Positions 46,442 through 56,319 are shown, counted from the first letter of the stretch. The stretch is DNA of 64,000 nucleotides from an uncultured SAR86 cluster bacterium (GCA_902593675.1 CACJJI010000002.1:227996-291995); one strand, 5' to 3'. Notes: a model not told the origin generated them from the letters alone. Program-made: numbers and translations.

Positions 46442-47383
46442 ATGGATTTTGATAACTTCATTTCGCCGTCTACTAGAAAGAAACTATATAAGCGTGATGA
46501 TTTCCTAGAATCTGCTGATAAGGAAAGAATTGAGATCAAAAACAAAATTCCAAGATTTGCTCCTGACCAAAAATATGCCCTAGCATTTGGACGTCAGTGG
46601 AAGAAATATAGCAAAGTCCAGTTAGATTCATTTAATCAATCAACAATCTCTGAAGAGAGAGTTAAGGTTGCGCTAAATTGCCCTTTAGCTTCTCTAAAAG
46701 GTTTAAAAGTTTTAGAGGCAGGTTCTGGAGCTGGTCGCTTTACTGAAATACTATTGAAGTATGGTGCAATTGTCTATTCATTTGATTTAAGTGAAGCTGT
46801 GGAAGCAAATCTAGAAAACAATCATGGAAATCATGACCTTACAATTTTTCAGGCTGATATTGAAAAAATTCCATTTAGGGATAATTATTTTGATGTAAGC
46901 CTATGTCTAGGTGTAATGCAGCATACAAAAAATTCATTTTTAAGCTTAAAGGAGCTAAATAGGGTTACTAAAAAAAATGGAATAATATCTTTTGACCATT
47001 ATCAAAAACATGCAGGGCAATATCTTTCTCTATATCTCATCTATTGGGTAATTATAAAAAACCTAAATTCTTCAACTCAATTAAAAGTAACTGAATTCTT
47101 AACAAAGATCTTCTTCCCAATTCATTGGTTTTTTAGAAATTTCCCCTTAATACAATTTTTGCTTAGACGCATAAGTCCGATAAGTTTTTATTATGGAATG
47201 TTTGATTTAACTAAGGATCAGCATATGGAAGTTTCTATGCTTGATACTCATGATAAAAATACTGATTATTATAAGAGAATGCTTTCGCAAAGCGAATTAG
47301 AGAAACTTATTAAAAAATTTAATTTTAAATCTTATAAAGTGTTTAAAGGTGGTACTGGCCTGCAATGCATTATTACGAAATAG
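46442..47383 (+). CDS. Class I SAM-dependent methyltransferase
   Basis: 313 aa. Rossmann-type SAM site: LKVLEAGSGAGRFTEIL (motif I), VYSFDLSEAVEAN (motif II) and FDVSLCLGVMQHT (motif IV). The N-terminal FAPDQKYALAFGRQWKKY is common in methyltransferases of polysaccharide loci. The C-terminal half has hydrophobic helices, suggesting membrane association. Left border of the glycan region; the acceptor is unknown. Confidence 0.87.
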   Translation: MDFDNFISPSTRKKLYKRDDFLESADKERIEIKNKIPRFAPDQKYALAFGRQWKKYSKVQLDSFNQSTISEERVKVALNCPLASLKGLKVLEAGSGAGRFTEILLKYGAIVYSFDLSEAVEANLENNHGNHDLTIFQADIEKIPFRDNYFDVSLCLGVMQHTKNSFLSLKELNRVTKKNGIISFDHYQKHAGQYLSLYLIYWVIIKNLNSSTQLKVTEFLTKIFFPIHWFFRNFPLIQFLLRRISPISFYYGMFDLTKDQHMEVSMLDTHDKNTDYYKRMLSQSELEKLIKKFNFKSYKVFKGGTGLQCIITK

Positions 47384-47385
47384 CC

Positions 47386-47847
47386 TCAACCTCTTTTTGA
47401 AATAAAGAAATTTTTAATAATATTACTGCACTCTTCTTGAAGAAAACCATATTCATAATTTACAACATGGTTCAGGAAATTTTTTTCAAAAAAACTATCA
47501 ACTGATATAATTGCTCCGGATTTAGGCTCTGGAGTTGCAAAATACAAATTTCTTAGCCTTGCATCAACAATTGCTTTAGCGCACATATGGCATGGCTCAA
47601 CAGTCACATACATATCACACTCAACCAGTCTATAATTTTTTAAAAACAATCCAGCTTTATTGATTGCATTAATTTCAGCATGGGCTGAAACAGAGTGTGA
47701 TGAAATGTTTTGATTATGGCCTGAACCTATAATTTTTGAATTCTTTACAATTATAGCTCCGACAGGAACTTCATTAATACTTTTTGCTAATTTTGCTTGC
47801 TTTAACGCCTCCCTCATGAAAGCTAAATGAATCTCATGTTTTTCCAA
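47386..47847 (-). CDS. tadA: tRNA-specific adenosine deaminase
   Basis: 153 aa from the preferred TTG at 47847; a second TTG at 47877 would overlap the nitroreductase end. Deaminates A34 to inosine in tRNA-Arg(ACG). Zinc deaminase motifs: SAHAEINA (His and proton-shuttle Glu) and EPCHMCAKAI (two Cys). EVPVGAIIV and the FMREALKQA helix are TadA features, and MEKHEIHLAFMREAL aligns with the known N-terminus, supporting this start. Confidence 0.92.
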   Translation of the reverse strand: MEKHEIHLAFMREALKQAKLAKSINEVPVGAIIVKNSKIIGSGHNQNISSHSVSAHAEINAINKAGLFLKNYRLVECDMYVTVEPCHMCAKAIVDARLRNLYFATPEPKSGAIISVDSFFEKNFLNHVVNYEYGFLQEECSNIIKNFFISKRG

Positions 47848-47858
47848 AACAAAGATTA

Positions 47859-48512
47859 TTAGAAAAATGTTGCCCAATCCTCAATGGGACTTCTTTTAGA
47901 TTGTAATTTATTAATTTTTGCATCCTTATCCTGAAAGCCAATTGCCATGCCACAAAACAACATTAAATCATCATCAACACTAAAAAATGACTTTATACTA
48001 TCTTGTTTTATTGACCATGCCTCCTGTGCACAAGTATCCAGGCCATGCTCTTGTGCTAGCAACATAAAAGTTTGCAAAAACATTCCCAAATCTGACCATT
48101 GAGGGGGGCCCATTGATTTATCTATAAAACAAAAAATTGCTGCAGGTGCGCCAAAAAAAGTAAAGTTCTTTAGAACCTGATTGACTCTAGCATCTTTATC
48201 TTCTCTGGGAATTCCAAGCAAAGAGTACATTTCCTCTCCAAGCTCATATCTATAGGTTCTATAGGGTTCTTTAAGCTTATGTGGATAAATTTCATAAGCT
48301 GGAACCTCGGGTTCTTTCCAACTATCTTGAAAAGAGAGAAAATCTTTCATGCTTGCCTCGTTGATTACATAAATATGCCAGGGTTGCAAGTTTCCCCCAG
48401 AAGGGCTTCGAGATGCTTGTTCAAGCAGTGACCTTAATAATGAATTTGGAACTGGGTCTTTAAGAAATTGTCTTACAGATTTTCTGAGTAAAATTGCTTC
48501 GGATACTTTCAT
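47859..48512 (-). CDS. Nitroreductase-family FMN oxidoreductase
   Basis: 217 aa. Family features: ILLRKSVRQFLKDPVP, ASRSPSGGNLQPWHIYVIN (FMN contacts) and DLGMFLQTFMLLAQEHGLDTC. NAD(P)H-dependent reduction of nitro, quinone or other acceptors; substrate unknown. Upstream of tadA on the same strand. A TATAAT lies 9 nt before its ATG. Confidence 0.9.
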   Translation of the reverse strand: MKVSEAILLRKSVRQFLKDPVPNSLLRSLLEQASRSPSGGNLQPWHIYVINEASMKDFLSFQDSWKEPEVPAYEIYPHKLKEPYRTYRYELGEEMYSLLGIPREDKDARVNQVLKNFTFFGAPAAIFCFIDKSMGPPQWSDLGMFLQTFMLLAQEHGLDTCAQEAWSIKQDSIKSFFSVDDDLMLFCGMAIGFQDKDAKINKLQSKRSPIEDWATFF

Positions 48513-48521
48513 ATTTTTTTA

Positions 48522-48527
48522 ATTATA
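48522..48527 (-). promoter_or_regulatory. Candidate -10 element for the nitroreductase gene
   Basis: TATAAT on the minus strand, 9 nt before the ATG, leaving room for a leader of only a few bases. No clear -35 and no Shine-Dalgarno sequence. Confidence 0.4.
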
Positions 48528-48569
48528 GTTCTCTGGTATACATATTTAATATGTAATTTAGTTAATATC

Positions 48570-50345
48570 TTATTGGACCATTTCAAGCAAGTACCTATTC
48601 TCTCTGGAAAGCTCAGAGAATGGACCTAAGGCTTCAACATTCCCATCATTTAATATGCATACTTCATCAAAGTAATTTAAGATTCCAGCTTTGTGTGTAA
48701 TGCCAATTATCATCTTGAAACCAGCTAAAGGTATATTTTTAAAAATCTCTTCTTCAAGGCTTAGATCCATAGCATTGGTAGACTCATCAAGAATTAGTAT
48801 ATTACCTCCTTTAAAGAACGCTCTAGCAAAGCCAATGCATTGTTTTTGCCCCCCTGATACGAACTGATTACTATCCGATATTACGGTATCAAGACCACTT
48901 GGAAGCTGATTAATAACTTCATTCAAACAAGATAAATTAATAACCTCTTGCAATCGCTCCTCGTTGGCACTGGAATCGTTATGCAAAGCTCCAAATAAAA
49001 TATTTTCTCTTAAAGTTCCCTCTATGAGTTTTACCTTTTGAGGGATATAAGAAAAATTTTGTTTAATATTGCTTATATTAAAATCACTTAGCTCAACCTC
49101 ATCAATAAAAATTTTGCCCTTTTCAGGAGTTAAAAACCCCAAGATAATATCCAACAGAGTTGATTTTCCAGATCCACTTGGCCCAACTATTGCAATATTT
49201 TGGCCAAAGTGAAGTTTTAAATTTATTTTTTCCAGAATATTTTTTTTATCATGGAACGAAAATGAAACATCTTGTAACTTTATTGATTCCTTTATGATTA
49301 AATTGTTTGAATCTTTCAAATCAGACTGATTTTTTATTTTTTTAAAAATGCTAGTTATGTTTTTAAGCTGGAATTGCCTTGCAAGAATCTCGTGATAAAA
49401 ATAATACATGTTCTGAAATGATGGTAATAACTTTAATGAAGCTACCCCATATACAGAAATAGCTGCAAAAAATGTTTGGTTATCAAAGCTTGTTCTACTA
49501 AAAAAATAAATGCTTATGACCAAAGCAATAAGAATGAATGCATCAATTATAAATCTTGGGATTTGAGAAAGAGATTGATTTGAAGCTTCAGAATAAACCA
49601 AGTTTCCATCAGTTTTTCTGTAATCTGAAATAAATTTTTCTTGAGCATCGTAAAATATAATCTCCTTAATTGAATTAAATGTATTGGATAAAATTTTTAA
49701 TGAGCCATCCATCATTTTTGCAGTATTGACTCCATGTTTTTTAATGACTGGCTGCAAACCAACAATAATTAACAAGTAAACAGAGGAAAGCACCATCACG
49801 AGAACCATTGTCAGAATAGGATTGTAAACAAATAAAAAAGCAATAATTAGAAATGTTAGAAAGAAGCGACTAAATAAATGAAGACAAAACGATATCAGAA
49901 AGCCAATTTGCCTCCCGTCATTTAAAATTTTTGCAGTTAACTCTGAAGCATGAGAGTTATAGAAATCTACCCAATTAGAATTTAGGTAATACTCTATGAT
50001 ATTTAATCTGAGTCTACTTCCAATGAGCTGCCCAGAGAAGTTTACAGATCTAATGATTAATATTGAAAGGCATAAAGTTGCAATTGAATATAGAGCTAGA
50101 CAGATACAAAAAATATTTATAATGCTAGCTTCAGGAATCTGAAAAAAGGTTATAAATGAATCTATATATGGTAGTTGTTGGATCGCTTCTGTGAGATTAT
50201 CTAAATTTACTAGCAAAAATGAGATCAAAGCTAGTCCAAAAACCTCCATAAATGCAATAATTACTAACATTAAAGAAAGCTTTGCTAATCTAACCACATC
50301 AGCCTTAGGCAAAATAGTAATAAGAGATTTAAAAAGAAAAGTCAC
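48570..50345 (-). CDS. ABC transporter with fused membrane and ATPase domains (PglK-like flippase candidate)
   Basis: 591 aa, GTG start. Six membrane helices in about the first 310 residues, then an ATPase domain: Walker A VGPSGSGKST (387-396), signature VSGGQKQCIGFARA and Walker B ILILDESTNAMD. A half transporter that dimerises. Its place among glycosyltransferases suggests lipid-linked oligosaccharide flipping, as for PglK; lipid A or peptide export remain alternatives. Divergent from the first glycosyltransferase. Confidence 0.87.
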   Translation of the reverse strand: MTFLFKSLITILPKADVVRLAKLSLMLVIIAFMEVFGLALISFLLVNLDNLTEAIQQLPYIDSFITFFQIPEASIINIFCICLALYSIATLCLSILIIRSVNFSGQLIGSRLRLNIIEYYLNSNWVDFYNSHASELTAKILNDGRQIGFLISFCLHLFSRFFLTFLIIAFLFVYNPILTMVLVMVLSSVYLLIIVGLQPVIKKHGVNTAKMMDGSLKILSNTFNSIKEIIFYDAQEKFISDYRKTDGNLVYSEASNQSLSQIPRFIIDAFILIALVISIYFFSRTSFDNQTFFAAISVYGVASLKLLPSFQNMYYFYHEILARQFQLKNITSIFKKIKNQSDLKDSNNLIIKESIKLQDVSFSFHDKKNILEKINLKLHFGQNIAIVGPSGSGKSTLLDIILGFLTPEKGKIFIDEVELSDFNISNIKQNFSYIPQKVKLIEGTLRENILFGALHNDSSANEERLQEVINLSCLNEVINQLPSGLDTVISDSNQFVSGGQKQCIGFARAFFKGGNILILDESTNAMDLSLEEEIFKNIPLAGFKMIIGITHKAGILNYFDEVCILNDGNVEALGPFSELSRENRYLLEMVQ

Positions 50346-50351
50346 ATTGTG

Positions 50352-50357
50352 ATTATA
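50352..50357 (-). promoter_or_regulatory. Candidate -10 element for the ABC transporter gene, leaderless geometry
   Basis: TATAAT on the minus strand with 6 nt before the GTG start. No -35 consensus seen. Same close spacing as at aroC and nadK. Confidence 0.4.
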
Positions 50358-50431
50358 AAGTGTTTAAAAAAATAAATAGCAACTTATATGAAAATTTTAA
50401 AAACTATTAATTACTAGGTTAGTATAATTTT

Positions 50432-51565
50432 ATGCATCCCATTAAATTAACTTTTCTACTTCCTTACCTCGGGATAGGCGGTGTTGAAATGCATTTTTTG
50501 CATCTCTCTAACTATTTTACGAAATCTTATAAGGAAGTTGAAATTCTCTACCAAAATGAACTTGATGATGGATCATATAAAAGAAAATTTAATAAGAAAG
50601 TTTTATTTAAGCAAATAAACCTTAAAGGCTTTATAAAATCTATATCTATATATTCTAATTATCTTGACAATAGTAAGCCTGATCTAATTATTGTTGCGAT
50701 GTATATGGAAGCAATAAAAATTATCCTTGCAAGAGCAATTTCCTCCCATAAACCAAAAATTGTAATAAATGGATCTGCACACTTCTCGTCTCTTATTAAA
50801 TTTTCAGATTCAATGGTTATTAAATCTTTCCTAAGACCAATGGCAAAAATATTTTATCCACTTGCAGATTTCTTTGTTTGCCAATCTGAGGGTATGAAAA
50901 GTGATATTACATCTCAAATAAACATACCTCCCGAAAGAATAAAAACAATTTTTAATGCAGTAATAGAGGATCAAAATATCTTTCAATTAAGTGATATTGC
51001 TTTTGATCCTTGGGATTCTTCACTAAATAAGCCATACCAAATCATTATGGCTGGAAGACTTGTCGCCCAAAAATGCATTGCTGAATTTATAGAAATTTTT
51101 AATATCCTAAGAAAAAATGAGAATCTTCGACTCTTGATAATGGGCGAGGGAAATCTCAAGGGTCAGATTGAAGAAAAAATTGAAAAGTATTCACTCCAAA
51201 ATGATATTAAGATTATTCCTTTTCAAGAAAATTTTCATTGCTATTTAAAGCAATCAGATTTAATGATTGTTAACTCAAGCTATGAGGGGCTCAACAATAT
51301 GATTATTCATTCATTGGCTTGTGGAACTCCAATAATTTCAAGAGATTGCCCTTCTGGTCCATCAGAAATTCTTGAAGACGGAAAATTTGGTCATTTGGTT
51401 GCACTGGGTGATGACAAAAAAATGATAGAACTGATAAGGCGGGAAATGAAAAAATCATCATTCAATTCTCATGACCTTGTTGAGAGATCTTCAGCTTTTT
51501 CTGTCTCCAAAGCAGCATCAGAATATAATAAAGTTTTTTTAAAGTGTTTGAATGTAAATAATTAA
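50432..51565 (+). CDS. Glycosyltransferase family 4 (GT-B) protein
   Basis: 377 aa. N-terminal acceptor domain opens LPYLGIGGVEMHFLHLSNYF. The C-terminal donor domain has AGRLVAQKCIAEFIEIF, LLIMGEGNLKGQIEEKI and the phosphate-binding YEGLNNMIIHSLACGTPII. Retaining transferase that adds a sugar to a growing glycan at the cytoplasmic face. Donor sugar unknown. Followed by a second GT on the same strand after 23 nt. A TATAAT (50423-50428) sits only 3 nt before its ATG. Confidence 0.9.
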   Translation: MHPIKLTFLLPYLGIGGVEMHFLHLSNYFTKSYKEVEILYQNELDDGSYKRKFNKKVLFKQINLKGFIKSISIYSNYLDNSKPDLIIVAMYMEAIKIILARAISSHKPKIVINGSAHFSSLIKFSDSMVIKSFLRPMAKIFYPLADFFVCQSEGMKSDITSQINIPPERIKTIFNAVIEDQNIFQLSDIAFDPWDSSLNKPYQIIMAGRLVAQKCIAEFIEIFNILRKNENLRLLIMGEGNLKGQIEEKIEKYSLQNDIKIIPFQENFHCYLKQSDLMIVNSSYEGLNNMIIHSLACGTPIISRDCPSGPSEILEDGKFGHLVALGDDKKMIELIRREMKKSSFNSHDLVERSSAFSVSKAASEYNKVFLKCLNVNN

Positions 51566-51588
51566 TTTATAGGTTTTTAAAAATTTCA

Positions 51589-52713
51589 ATGAAAATTTGT
51601 TTCGTCATAATTGAATTAGATTACTTTATTTCTCATAGACTTGACCTCGCAAAAAATCTTGCAATGTCACATGAGATTTTTGTAATTACAAATATCGAAA
51701 ATGCTTCTCATGAAAAACTAAAAGAAATTTCTAATTATGGAATTAAACTTTGCCATCTTCCTGGCAGGAAAGGATCTTTAGATATCTTGGGCTATTTTAG
51801 ATATCTTAAATCGCTCAAAAACTTGATTAAGTCCTTTAAGTTAGATTTTGTTTTTTTTGTAACTCTTGAAATGAGCACTTTGGGAGCTTTATTAAATAAT
51901 TTCCAAGAAAATAGAAAATTTTATTTTTTGATTACTGGTTTAGGTCCATATTTTTACAGCAAAAAACTTAAATATATTTTATATCGCTTAATTCAAAGAA
52001 TTATTTTTATACTTCTTAAAATAAAAAATAATTATATGTTTATTTTTCAAAATGCGGATGATCAACAAATTTTTATAAATAGAAAATTATGCGATGCATC
52101 TATGTCGACTATCATTCAAGGTAATGGCATTGATACAAATTACTATAAGTATCACAAAAGAAATATTGAATCTGAAGTTATTTTTTTATTTGCTTCAAAA
52201 CTGATCTACTCAAAAGGAATTATTGAATATATTAATGCAAGTAAAGAGCTTGCAAAAAAATATCCAGATATTAAATTTCACATAGCTGGTAAATACGATC
52301 CATCGAACCCTGATTCAATTTCAGAAAAAGAATTTAAAGCAATTCAAGATAGCAAATATATAAAATACAAGGGGTTTATAGATATAAAAATAATGCGAGA
52401 TTGCTTATATGAATCCTCTGTTTTAGTTCTCCCATCATATGGCGAGGGATTGCCTAAAATTGCGTTAGAAGCCTCAGCCACTGGGTTACCATTAATTCTT
52501 TCTGACGTTCGAGGCTGCAGAGACTGCATCATTGATAGAAAAAATGGATTGCTCATCAAAGCTCAAAATAGCACTGATTTAAAAAATGCTATGGAAAAAT
52601 TTATCAATCAAAAAGAATTGATAAATATCTATGGTAAATTTTCTTCTGAAGTTGTGAAAAAAAATTTCTCCATAGACATAATTAGTCAGAAATTTCTTAA
52701 AATCATTGATTAG
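51589..52713 (+). CDS. Glycosyltransferase family 4 protein, PglA-like
   Basis: 374 aa. HRLDLAKNLAMSHEIFVITN at the N-terminus and SYGEGLPKIALEASATGLPL with DVRGCRDCI at the donor site define a subfamily shared with the gene at 57208 (TPGCRETVI). The middle has a positively charged amphipathic region (RLIQRIIFILLKIKNN), likely membrane attachment. Converges on asnB. Confidence 0.9.
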   Translation: MKICFVIIELDYFISHRLDLAKNLAMSHEIFVITNIENASHEKLKEISNYGIKLCHLPGRKGSLDILGYFRYLKSLKNLIKSFKLDFVFFVTLEMSTLGALLNNFQENRKFYFLITGLGPYFYSKKLKYILYRLIQRIIFILLKIKNNYMFIFQNADDQQIFINRKLCDASMSTIIQGNGIDTNYYKYHKRNIESEVIFLFASKLIYSKGIIEYINASKELAKKYPDIKFHIAGKYDPSNPDSISEKEFKAIQDSKYIKYKGFIDIKIMRDCLYESSVLVLPSYGEGLPKIALEASATGLPLILSDVRGCRDCIIDRKNGLLIKAQNSTDLKNAMEKFINQKELINIYGKFSSEVVKKNFSIDIISQKFLKIID

Positions 52714-52724
52714 CAAATAATGAA

Positions 52725-54614
52725 TTAAAAATTAGGCTTAAATTTTTCCACCCAACACATAAAAAAAATAATGCCAGCCACTCTTTCCTCGTTATTATGC
52801 ATGGGTCCAAGAGAATTTAATAAATTATAAATATTTTTCTTATTGAAAATATGCGGATCAGCATTTTCAACTTTTTGATGAAAATACTCTCTCCATTTAT
52901 CTTCTGAAAAAAGAGACTGCAATGGCATAGAAAATCCTTGTTTGCGTTCAATATTAAAATTATCTGGAAGAACCTTTCTAGCTAGTTTCTTTAATAGTAT
53001 TTTTCTTTTAAATTTTGAGACCTTTAAAAAACTTGGAACTTCATCAAAAGCAAACTCAATCAGAGAAGGGTCTAGAAATGGAGATCTGATCTCTAAAGAA
53101 TTTGCCATGCCGGCCCTATCTACTTTGACTAATAAATCCTCTCTAAGATATTGCTTGAAATCATGAAAGGTTGCTCTATCAATTAAATTATGTGAATCTA
53201 AAAAGTCATATTTAAAAATCTTATTGATTTTTTCAATCCTAATATTTTGATTATTAAAAATTTTTTCTCTCTCTCTTGAAGAATAAAATTCTGAGATATT
53301 TGGATAGTCTTTAGATAAATCTGTTCCATAAAAACTTATAGTTTTTTTTCCTTTTAATCCTATGGGCAGGAATAGTTCCATAATTCTTGAAAAATTTTTC
53401 AACAAAAATGGTGGGATGTATTTAGTTTTATTATAAATATTTAAAAGCTTGTTATAGTGAGGGTAGCCGCCAAAAAGCTCATCACCTCCATCTCCTCCAA
53501 TGGCAACTTTGCAATAATTTGAGACTGATTCAGATAACAAATATGTTGGTATCATTGAGGTGTCGAAGATGGGGTCATCATAAAAAAAAGATAGCTTCTC
53601 AATTATGTTTGGCTCAATTTCTGAAGCCTCGATCTCATGATGATTACAGTGAAAATGTTCAGCAATCTGTCGAGCATAATGAGACTCATCGTGCTCAGAA
53701 TAACCAGAGAACTTTACATTAAAAGTTGTAAGATTTTTTCTATTTCTAGATGCAAGTGAGACCAAAAGACTAGAATCAACTCCTCCGCTTAAGAGCATTC
53801 CAACAGGAACATCTGCATTCAACTGCTTATCAATAGAATTTTCTAATAAAATCTCTAGTTTATTTAATAAATATTCTTCGTTTTGATATTCTGAAGGATT
53901 ACGTAAGATACGCTCATTAAATTTACCTTTCAATGACCAATATTCTTCAATATTCAAAATACCTGAATCTAATTCATATTCAAGAAAATGCCCTGCATCA
54001 AGTTTTGATATATCTGAAAAAATAGTTTCAGAATTTGGCGAATAACCTTTTGAGAATAAATGATTTAAGCTGCGTGTATTAATATCTTTTTTTATCAAAT
54101 CAAAATCTAACAGTGGTTTTATCTCTGAAGAAAAAAATAAGGAGTCTCCAATCTGGGAATAAAATAAAGGTTTTTCTCCAGCCCTATCTCTCGCCAAAAA
54201 TAACTTATTATCTTTCAAGTCAAAAATAGCAAATGCAAACATGCCCTCTAATTTTTTAAACAGGTTTTTTCCCCAGGCCTGATAACCATTGAGAATGACC
54301 TCAGTATCAGAGGTCGATTTAAATTTATAATTTTGATTAATTAACTCTTGCCTAAGATTTTGATAATTATAAATTTCTCCGTTAAAAATGATGCTCATAT
54401 TGCGCTGCGAACTCAACAATGGTTGATTAGCATTATGAGATGTATCAATAATCGAAAGTCTTTTGTGCGCTAGAGCTAATTTTCCATCCTTGCTAAACCA
54501 AAACCCAGTATGGTCAGGACCTCTGTGATGGATTTTTTCAATTGCAGATTTAATAACTTCCTCATTTAGCGTATCTACATTTTGATCAAGCACATATCCT
54601 AGAATTCCGCACAT
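52725..54614 (-). CDS. asnB: Asparagine synthase (glutamine-hydrolysing), AsnB-type
   Basis: 629 aa. Class II glutamine amidotransferase domain with catalytic Cys2 (MCGILGY), FNGEIYNY and ARDRAGEKPL. The synthetase domain has PP-loop LLSGGVDSSLL (about 274-284) and GGDGGDELFGGYPHY. It makes Asn from Asp, but AsnB-like proteins in glycan loci may amidate sugar acids; the context leaves this open. Upstream is the propeller protein gene (63-bp gap). Confidence 0.92.
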   Translation of the reverse strand: MCGILGYVLDQNVDTLNEEVIKSAIEKIHHRGPDHTGFWFSKDGKLALAHKRLSIIDTSHNANQPLLSSQRNMSIIFNGEIYNYQNLRQELINQNYKFKSTSDTEVILNGYQAWGKNLFKKLEGMFAFAIFDLKDNKLFLARDRAGEKPLFYSQIGDSLFFSSEIKPLLDFDLIKKDINTRSLNHLFSKGYSPNSETIFSDISKLDAGHFLEYELDSGILNIEEYWSLKGKFNERILRNPSEYQNEEYLLNKLEILLENSIDKQLNADVPVGMLLSGGVDSSLLVSLASRNRKNLTTFNVKFSGYSEHDESHYARQIAEHFHCNHHEIEASEIEPNIIEKLSFFYDDPIFDTSMIPTYLLSESVSNYCKVAIGGDGGDELFGGYPHYNKLLNIYNKTKYIPPFLLKNFSRIMELFLPIGLKGKKTISFYGTDLSKDYPNISEFYSSREREKIFNNQNIRIEKINKIFKYDFLDSHNLIDRATFHDFKQYLREDLLVKVDRAGMANSLEIRSPFLDPSLIEFAFDEVPSFLKVSKFKRKILLKKLARKVLPDNFNIERKQGFSMPLQSLFSEDKWREYFHQKVENADPHIFNKKNIYNLLNSLGPMHNNEERVAGIIFFMCWVEKFKPNF

Positions 54615-54677
54615 ATTTAGCCTATTAAGTTATTTTCACAGAAAAAAAATTTGTTATTTAAAAATCTAAATATGATC

Positions 54678-56309
54678 TTACGTTAAAAAATCAAAGACTG
54701 TAATATCAGAGTTACTATGACAATGATGAGTAGCCAACCCGTTAAAAATAAAATTTGGCTTTACATGTTTAATTCTTTTCTCAATAAACTCATCTTCGGT
54801 TAGTTTTAAGATTTCGTTAATTGAAAACTCAGCTCCATAACGACCAAAATTCTGTTTTTGAGAGACTCGAAAAATTTTATTGTTTTTGTGCAGAATGCCT
54901 CCATTGCGCGCAGAATTAGAATTTACTATCACAGGATTTAGAAGATGTGGTTTCCATTTTTTAGATAAAGGATTGTTAGAACTAAAAATATATAGTTCTG
55001 AGCATGCTTCAGCCCCTCCCTCTGGATTAATATTTGTAAAAAGCCACCATTTTTCTTTGTGCTGAAAAATCATTGAATCAACAGCAAAAACATCTCTCAT
55101 TAAAACTTGATTTAACTTCCATTGATGAGGGAATTCTAGAGACTCATATATTCTTATGTCATTATTTTCACTCGTTTCGGGGATCATGAAGATTTTTTCC
55201 TGAAACATAAATAAATATGGAAAAGACATATGAAATGATTCGTCTATAATTTTACCGATTCTTATAGAACTTTTTTCTTTTAATTCATATGCAACTATAG
55301 ATCCCTTCAAAGTATCAAAACTATATTCCTCAGCCAAACAATAATTTTTTTTATTCACCCTAATGATAAAAGGATCAGCTAAATAGCAGTTATTAGAATT
55401 CTTTATTTCATTCATTTCAGTTTTACCGAGATTTTCCCAATCTGAATATATAAAACCAACCTTCCAGAATTTTTCTCTATTTAAAATTTTATTTTTAACA
55501 TTATTAAAGCGCTGAACAAATAATGAATAGACATAAATTATTTGTTCAATTAAAGTAGGAGCCTTCTCTAGATTGAATAAACTCGGCATTCGATCTAATT
55601 TCATAGTATTTTTCATTAACGAATCATGCAAAATTAATAGGATATATTTTTTAATATAAAAATTTCTTCTCTTAAGAATATTGAAATGATTAGCTAGAAA
55701 ATAATTATGTGTTGGAAATGCCCCCCGAAATAATATTTCTATAATATCAATATCTTTTTTTAATCTAAGAATTGAAAACCCAGTATTACCTTTCCTCAAA
55801 AAGACTTCTTCGAAACCAAGAGGTCGATAGGATTTATTTTCAGGATCAAAATGATCAAGTGAAATTAAACCGAACTCAGAAAATTGTTTTAATAAATAGC
55901 AACATTGATTTAAATTTAACGCTAACATTAAATCAATCTTTTTCTTTTTAAGTATTGATTGATTGGATGAAGAAATTTCCATTTCTGAAAAAAAAGATTC
56001 TCTTAAGTCTAAAATAAGTTCCTCATTAGTTACATTTATAAAATATTTAGAACTAGTAGAATAAAAACGCTTGTAATAAAGATTCTCAAAGAACTTAATA
56101 ATGCTCCATCCTATCTGACTAAGAATGCCCATAAAGTTTTTAAGAAATGAAGTTTGTATAAAGTTATTGTTATAGCTCGTTGGAATTAAGATGTAACTCA
56201 CGTTAAGATCTGAATGTTTTTTTAACCATTCGATTAAGTCAAATATAGGTTTTGAAATAAGAGAGCTTTCTAAAATTACGCAAATTTCAAATTTTTTATT
56301 AATTTTCAT
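54678..56309 (-). CDS. Formyltransferase-like domain fused to a five-bladed-propeller-type glycan enzyme domain
   Basis: 543 aa. Residues about 1-230 resemble a degenerate formyltransferase: a Rossmann-like start, then FGLISLDHFDPENKSYRPLG and RGAFPTHNYFLANHFNIL. Residues about 280-543 carry repeated propeller strands with acidic sites (CYLADPFIIRVN, SFPYLFMFQEKIFMIPET, AVDSMIFQHKEKWWLF, GLATHHCHS), as in GH43-like and glucosaminyl inositolphosphorylceramide transferase-like N-domains. Related two-domain proteins occur in polysaccharide loci. Its reaction is unknown; both glycosyl transfer and hydrolysis are possible. Confidence 0.7.
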   Translation of the reverse strand: MKINKKFEICVILESSLISKPIFDLIEWLKKHSDLNVSYILIPTSYNNNFIQTSFLKNFMGILSQIGWSIIKFFENLYYKRFYSTSSKYFINVTNEELILDLRESFFSEMEISSSNQSILKKKKIDLMLALNLNQCCYLLKQFSEFGLISLDHFDPENKSYRPLGFEEVFLRKGNTGFSILRLKKDIDIIEILFRGAFPTHNYFLANHFNILKRRNFYIKKYILLILHDSLMKNTMKLDRMPSLFNLEKAPTLIEQIIYVYSLFVQRFNNVKNKILNREKFWKVGFIYSDWENLGKTEMNEIKNSNNCYLADPFIIRVNKKNYCLAEEYSFDTLKGSIVAYELKEKSSIRIGKIIDESFHMSFPYLFMFQEKIFMIPETSENNDIRIYESLEFPHQWKLNQVLMRDVFAVDSMIFQHKEKWWLFTNINPEGGAEACSELYIFSSNNPLSKKWKPHLLNPVIVNSNSARNGGILHKNNKIFRVSQKQNFGRYGAEFSINEILKLTEDEFIEKRIKHVKPNFIFNGLATHHCHSNSDITVFDFLT

Positions 56310-56319
56310 AATTCAAGCC

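Noticed and set aside
50423..50428. TATAAT as a leaderless promoter for the first glycosyltransferase
   Set aside because: Only 3 nt separates it from the ATG, so a start 7 nt downstream would fall inside the codon region; the real promoter is probably elsewhere.
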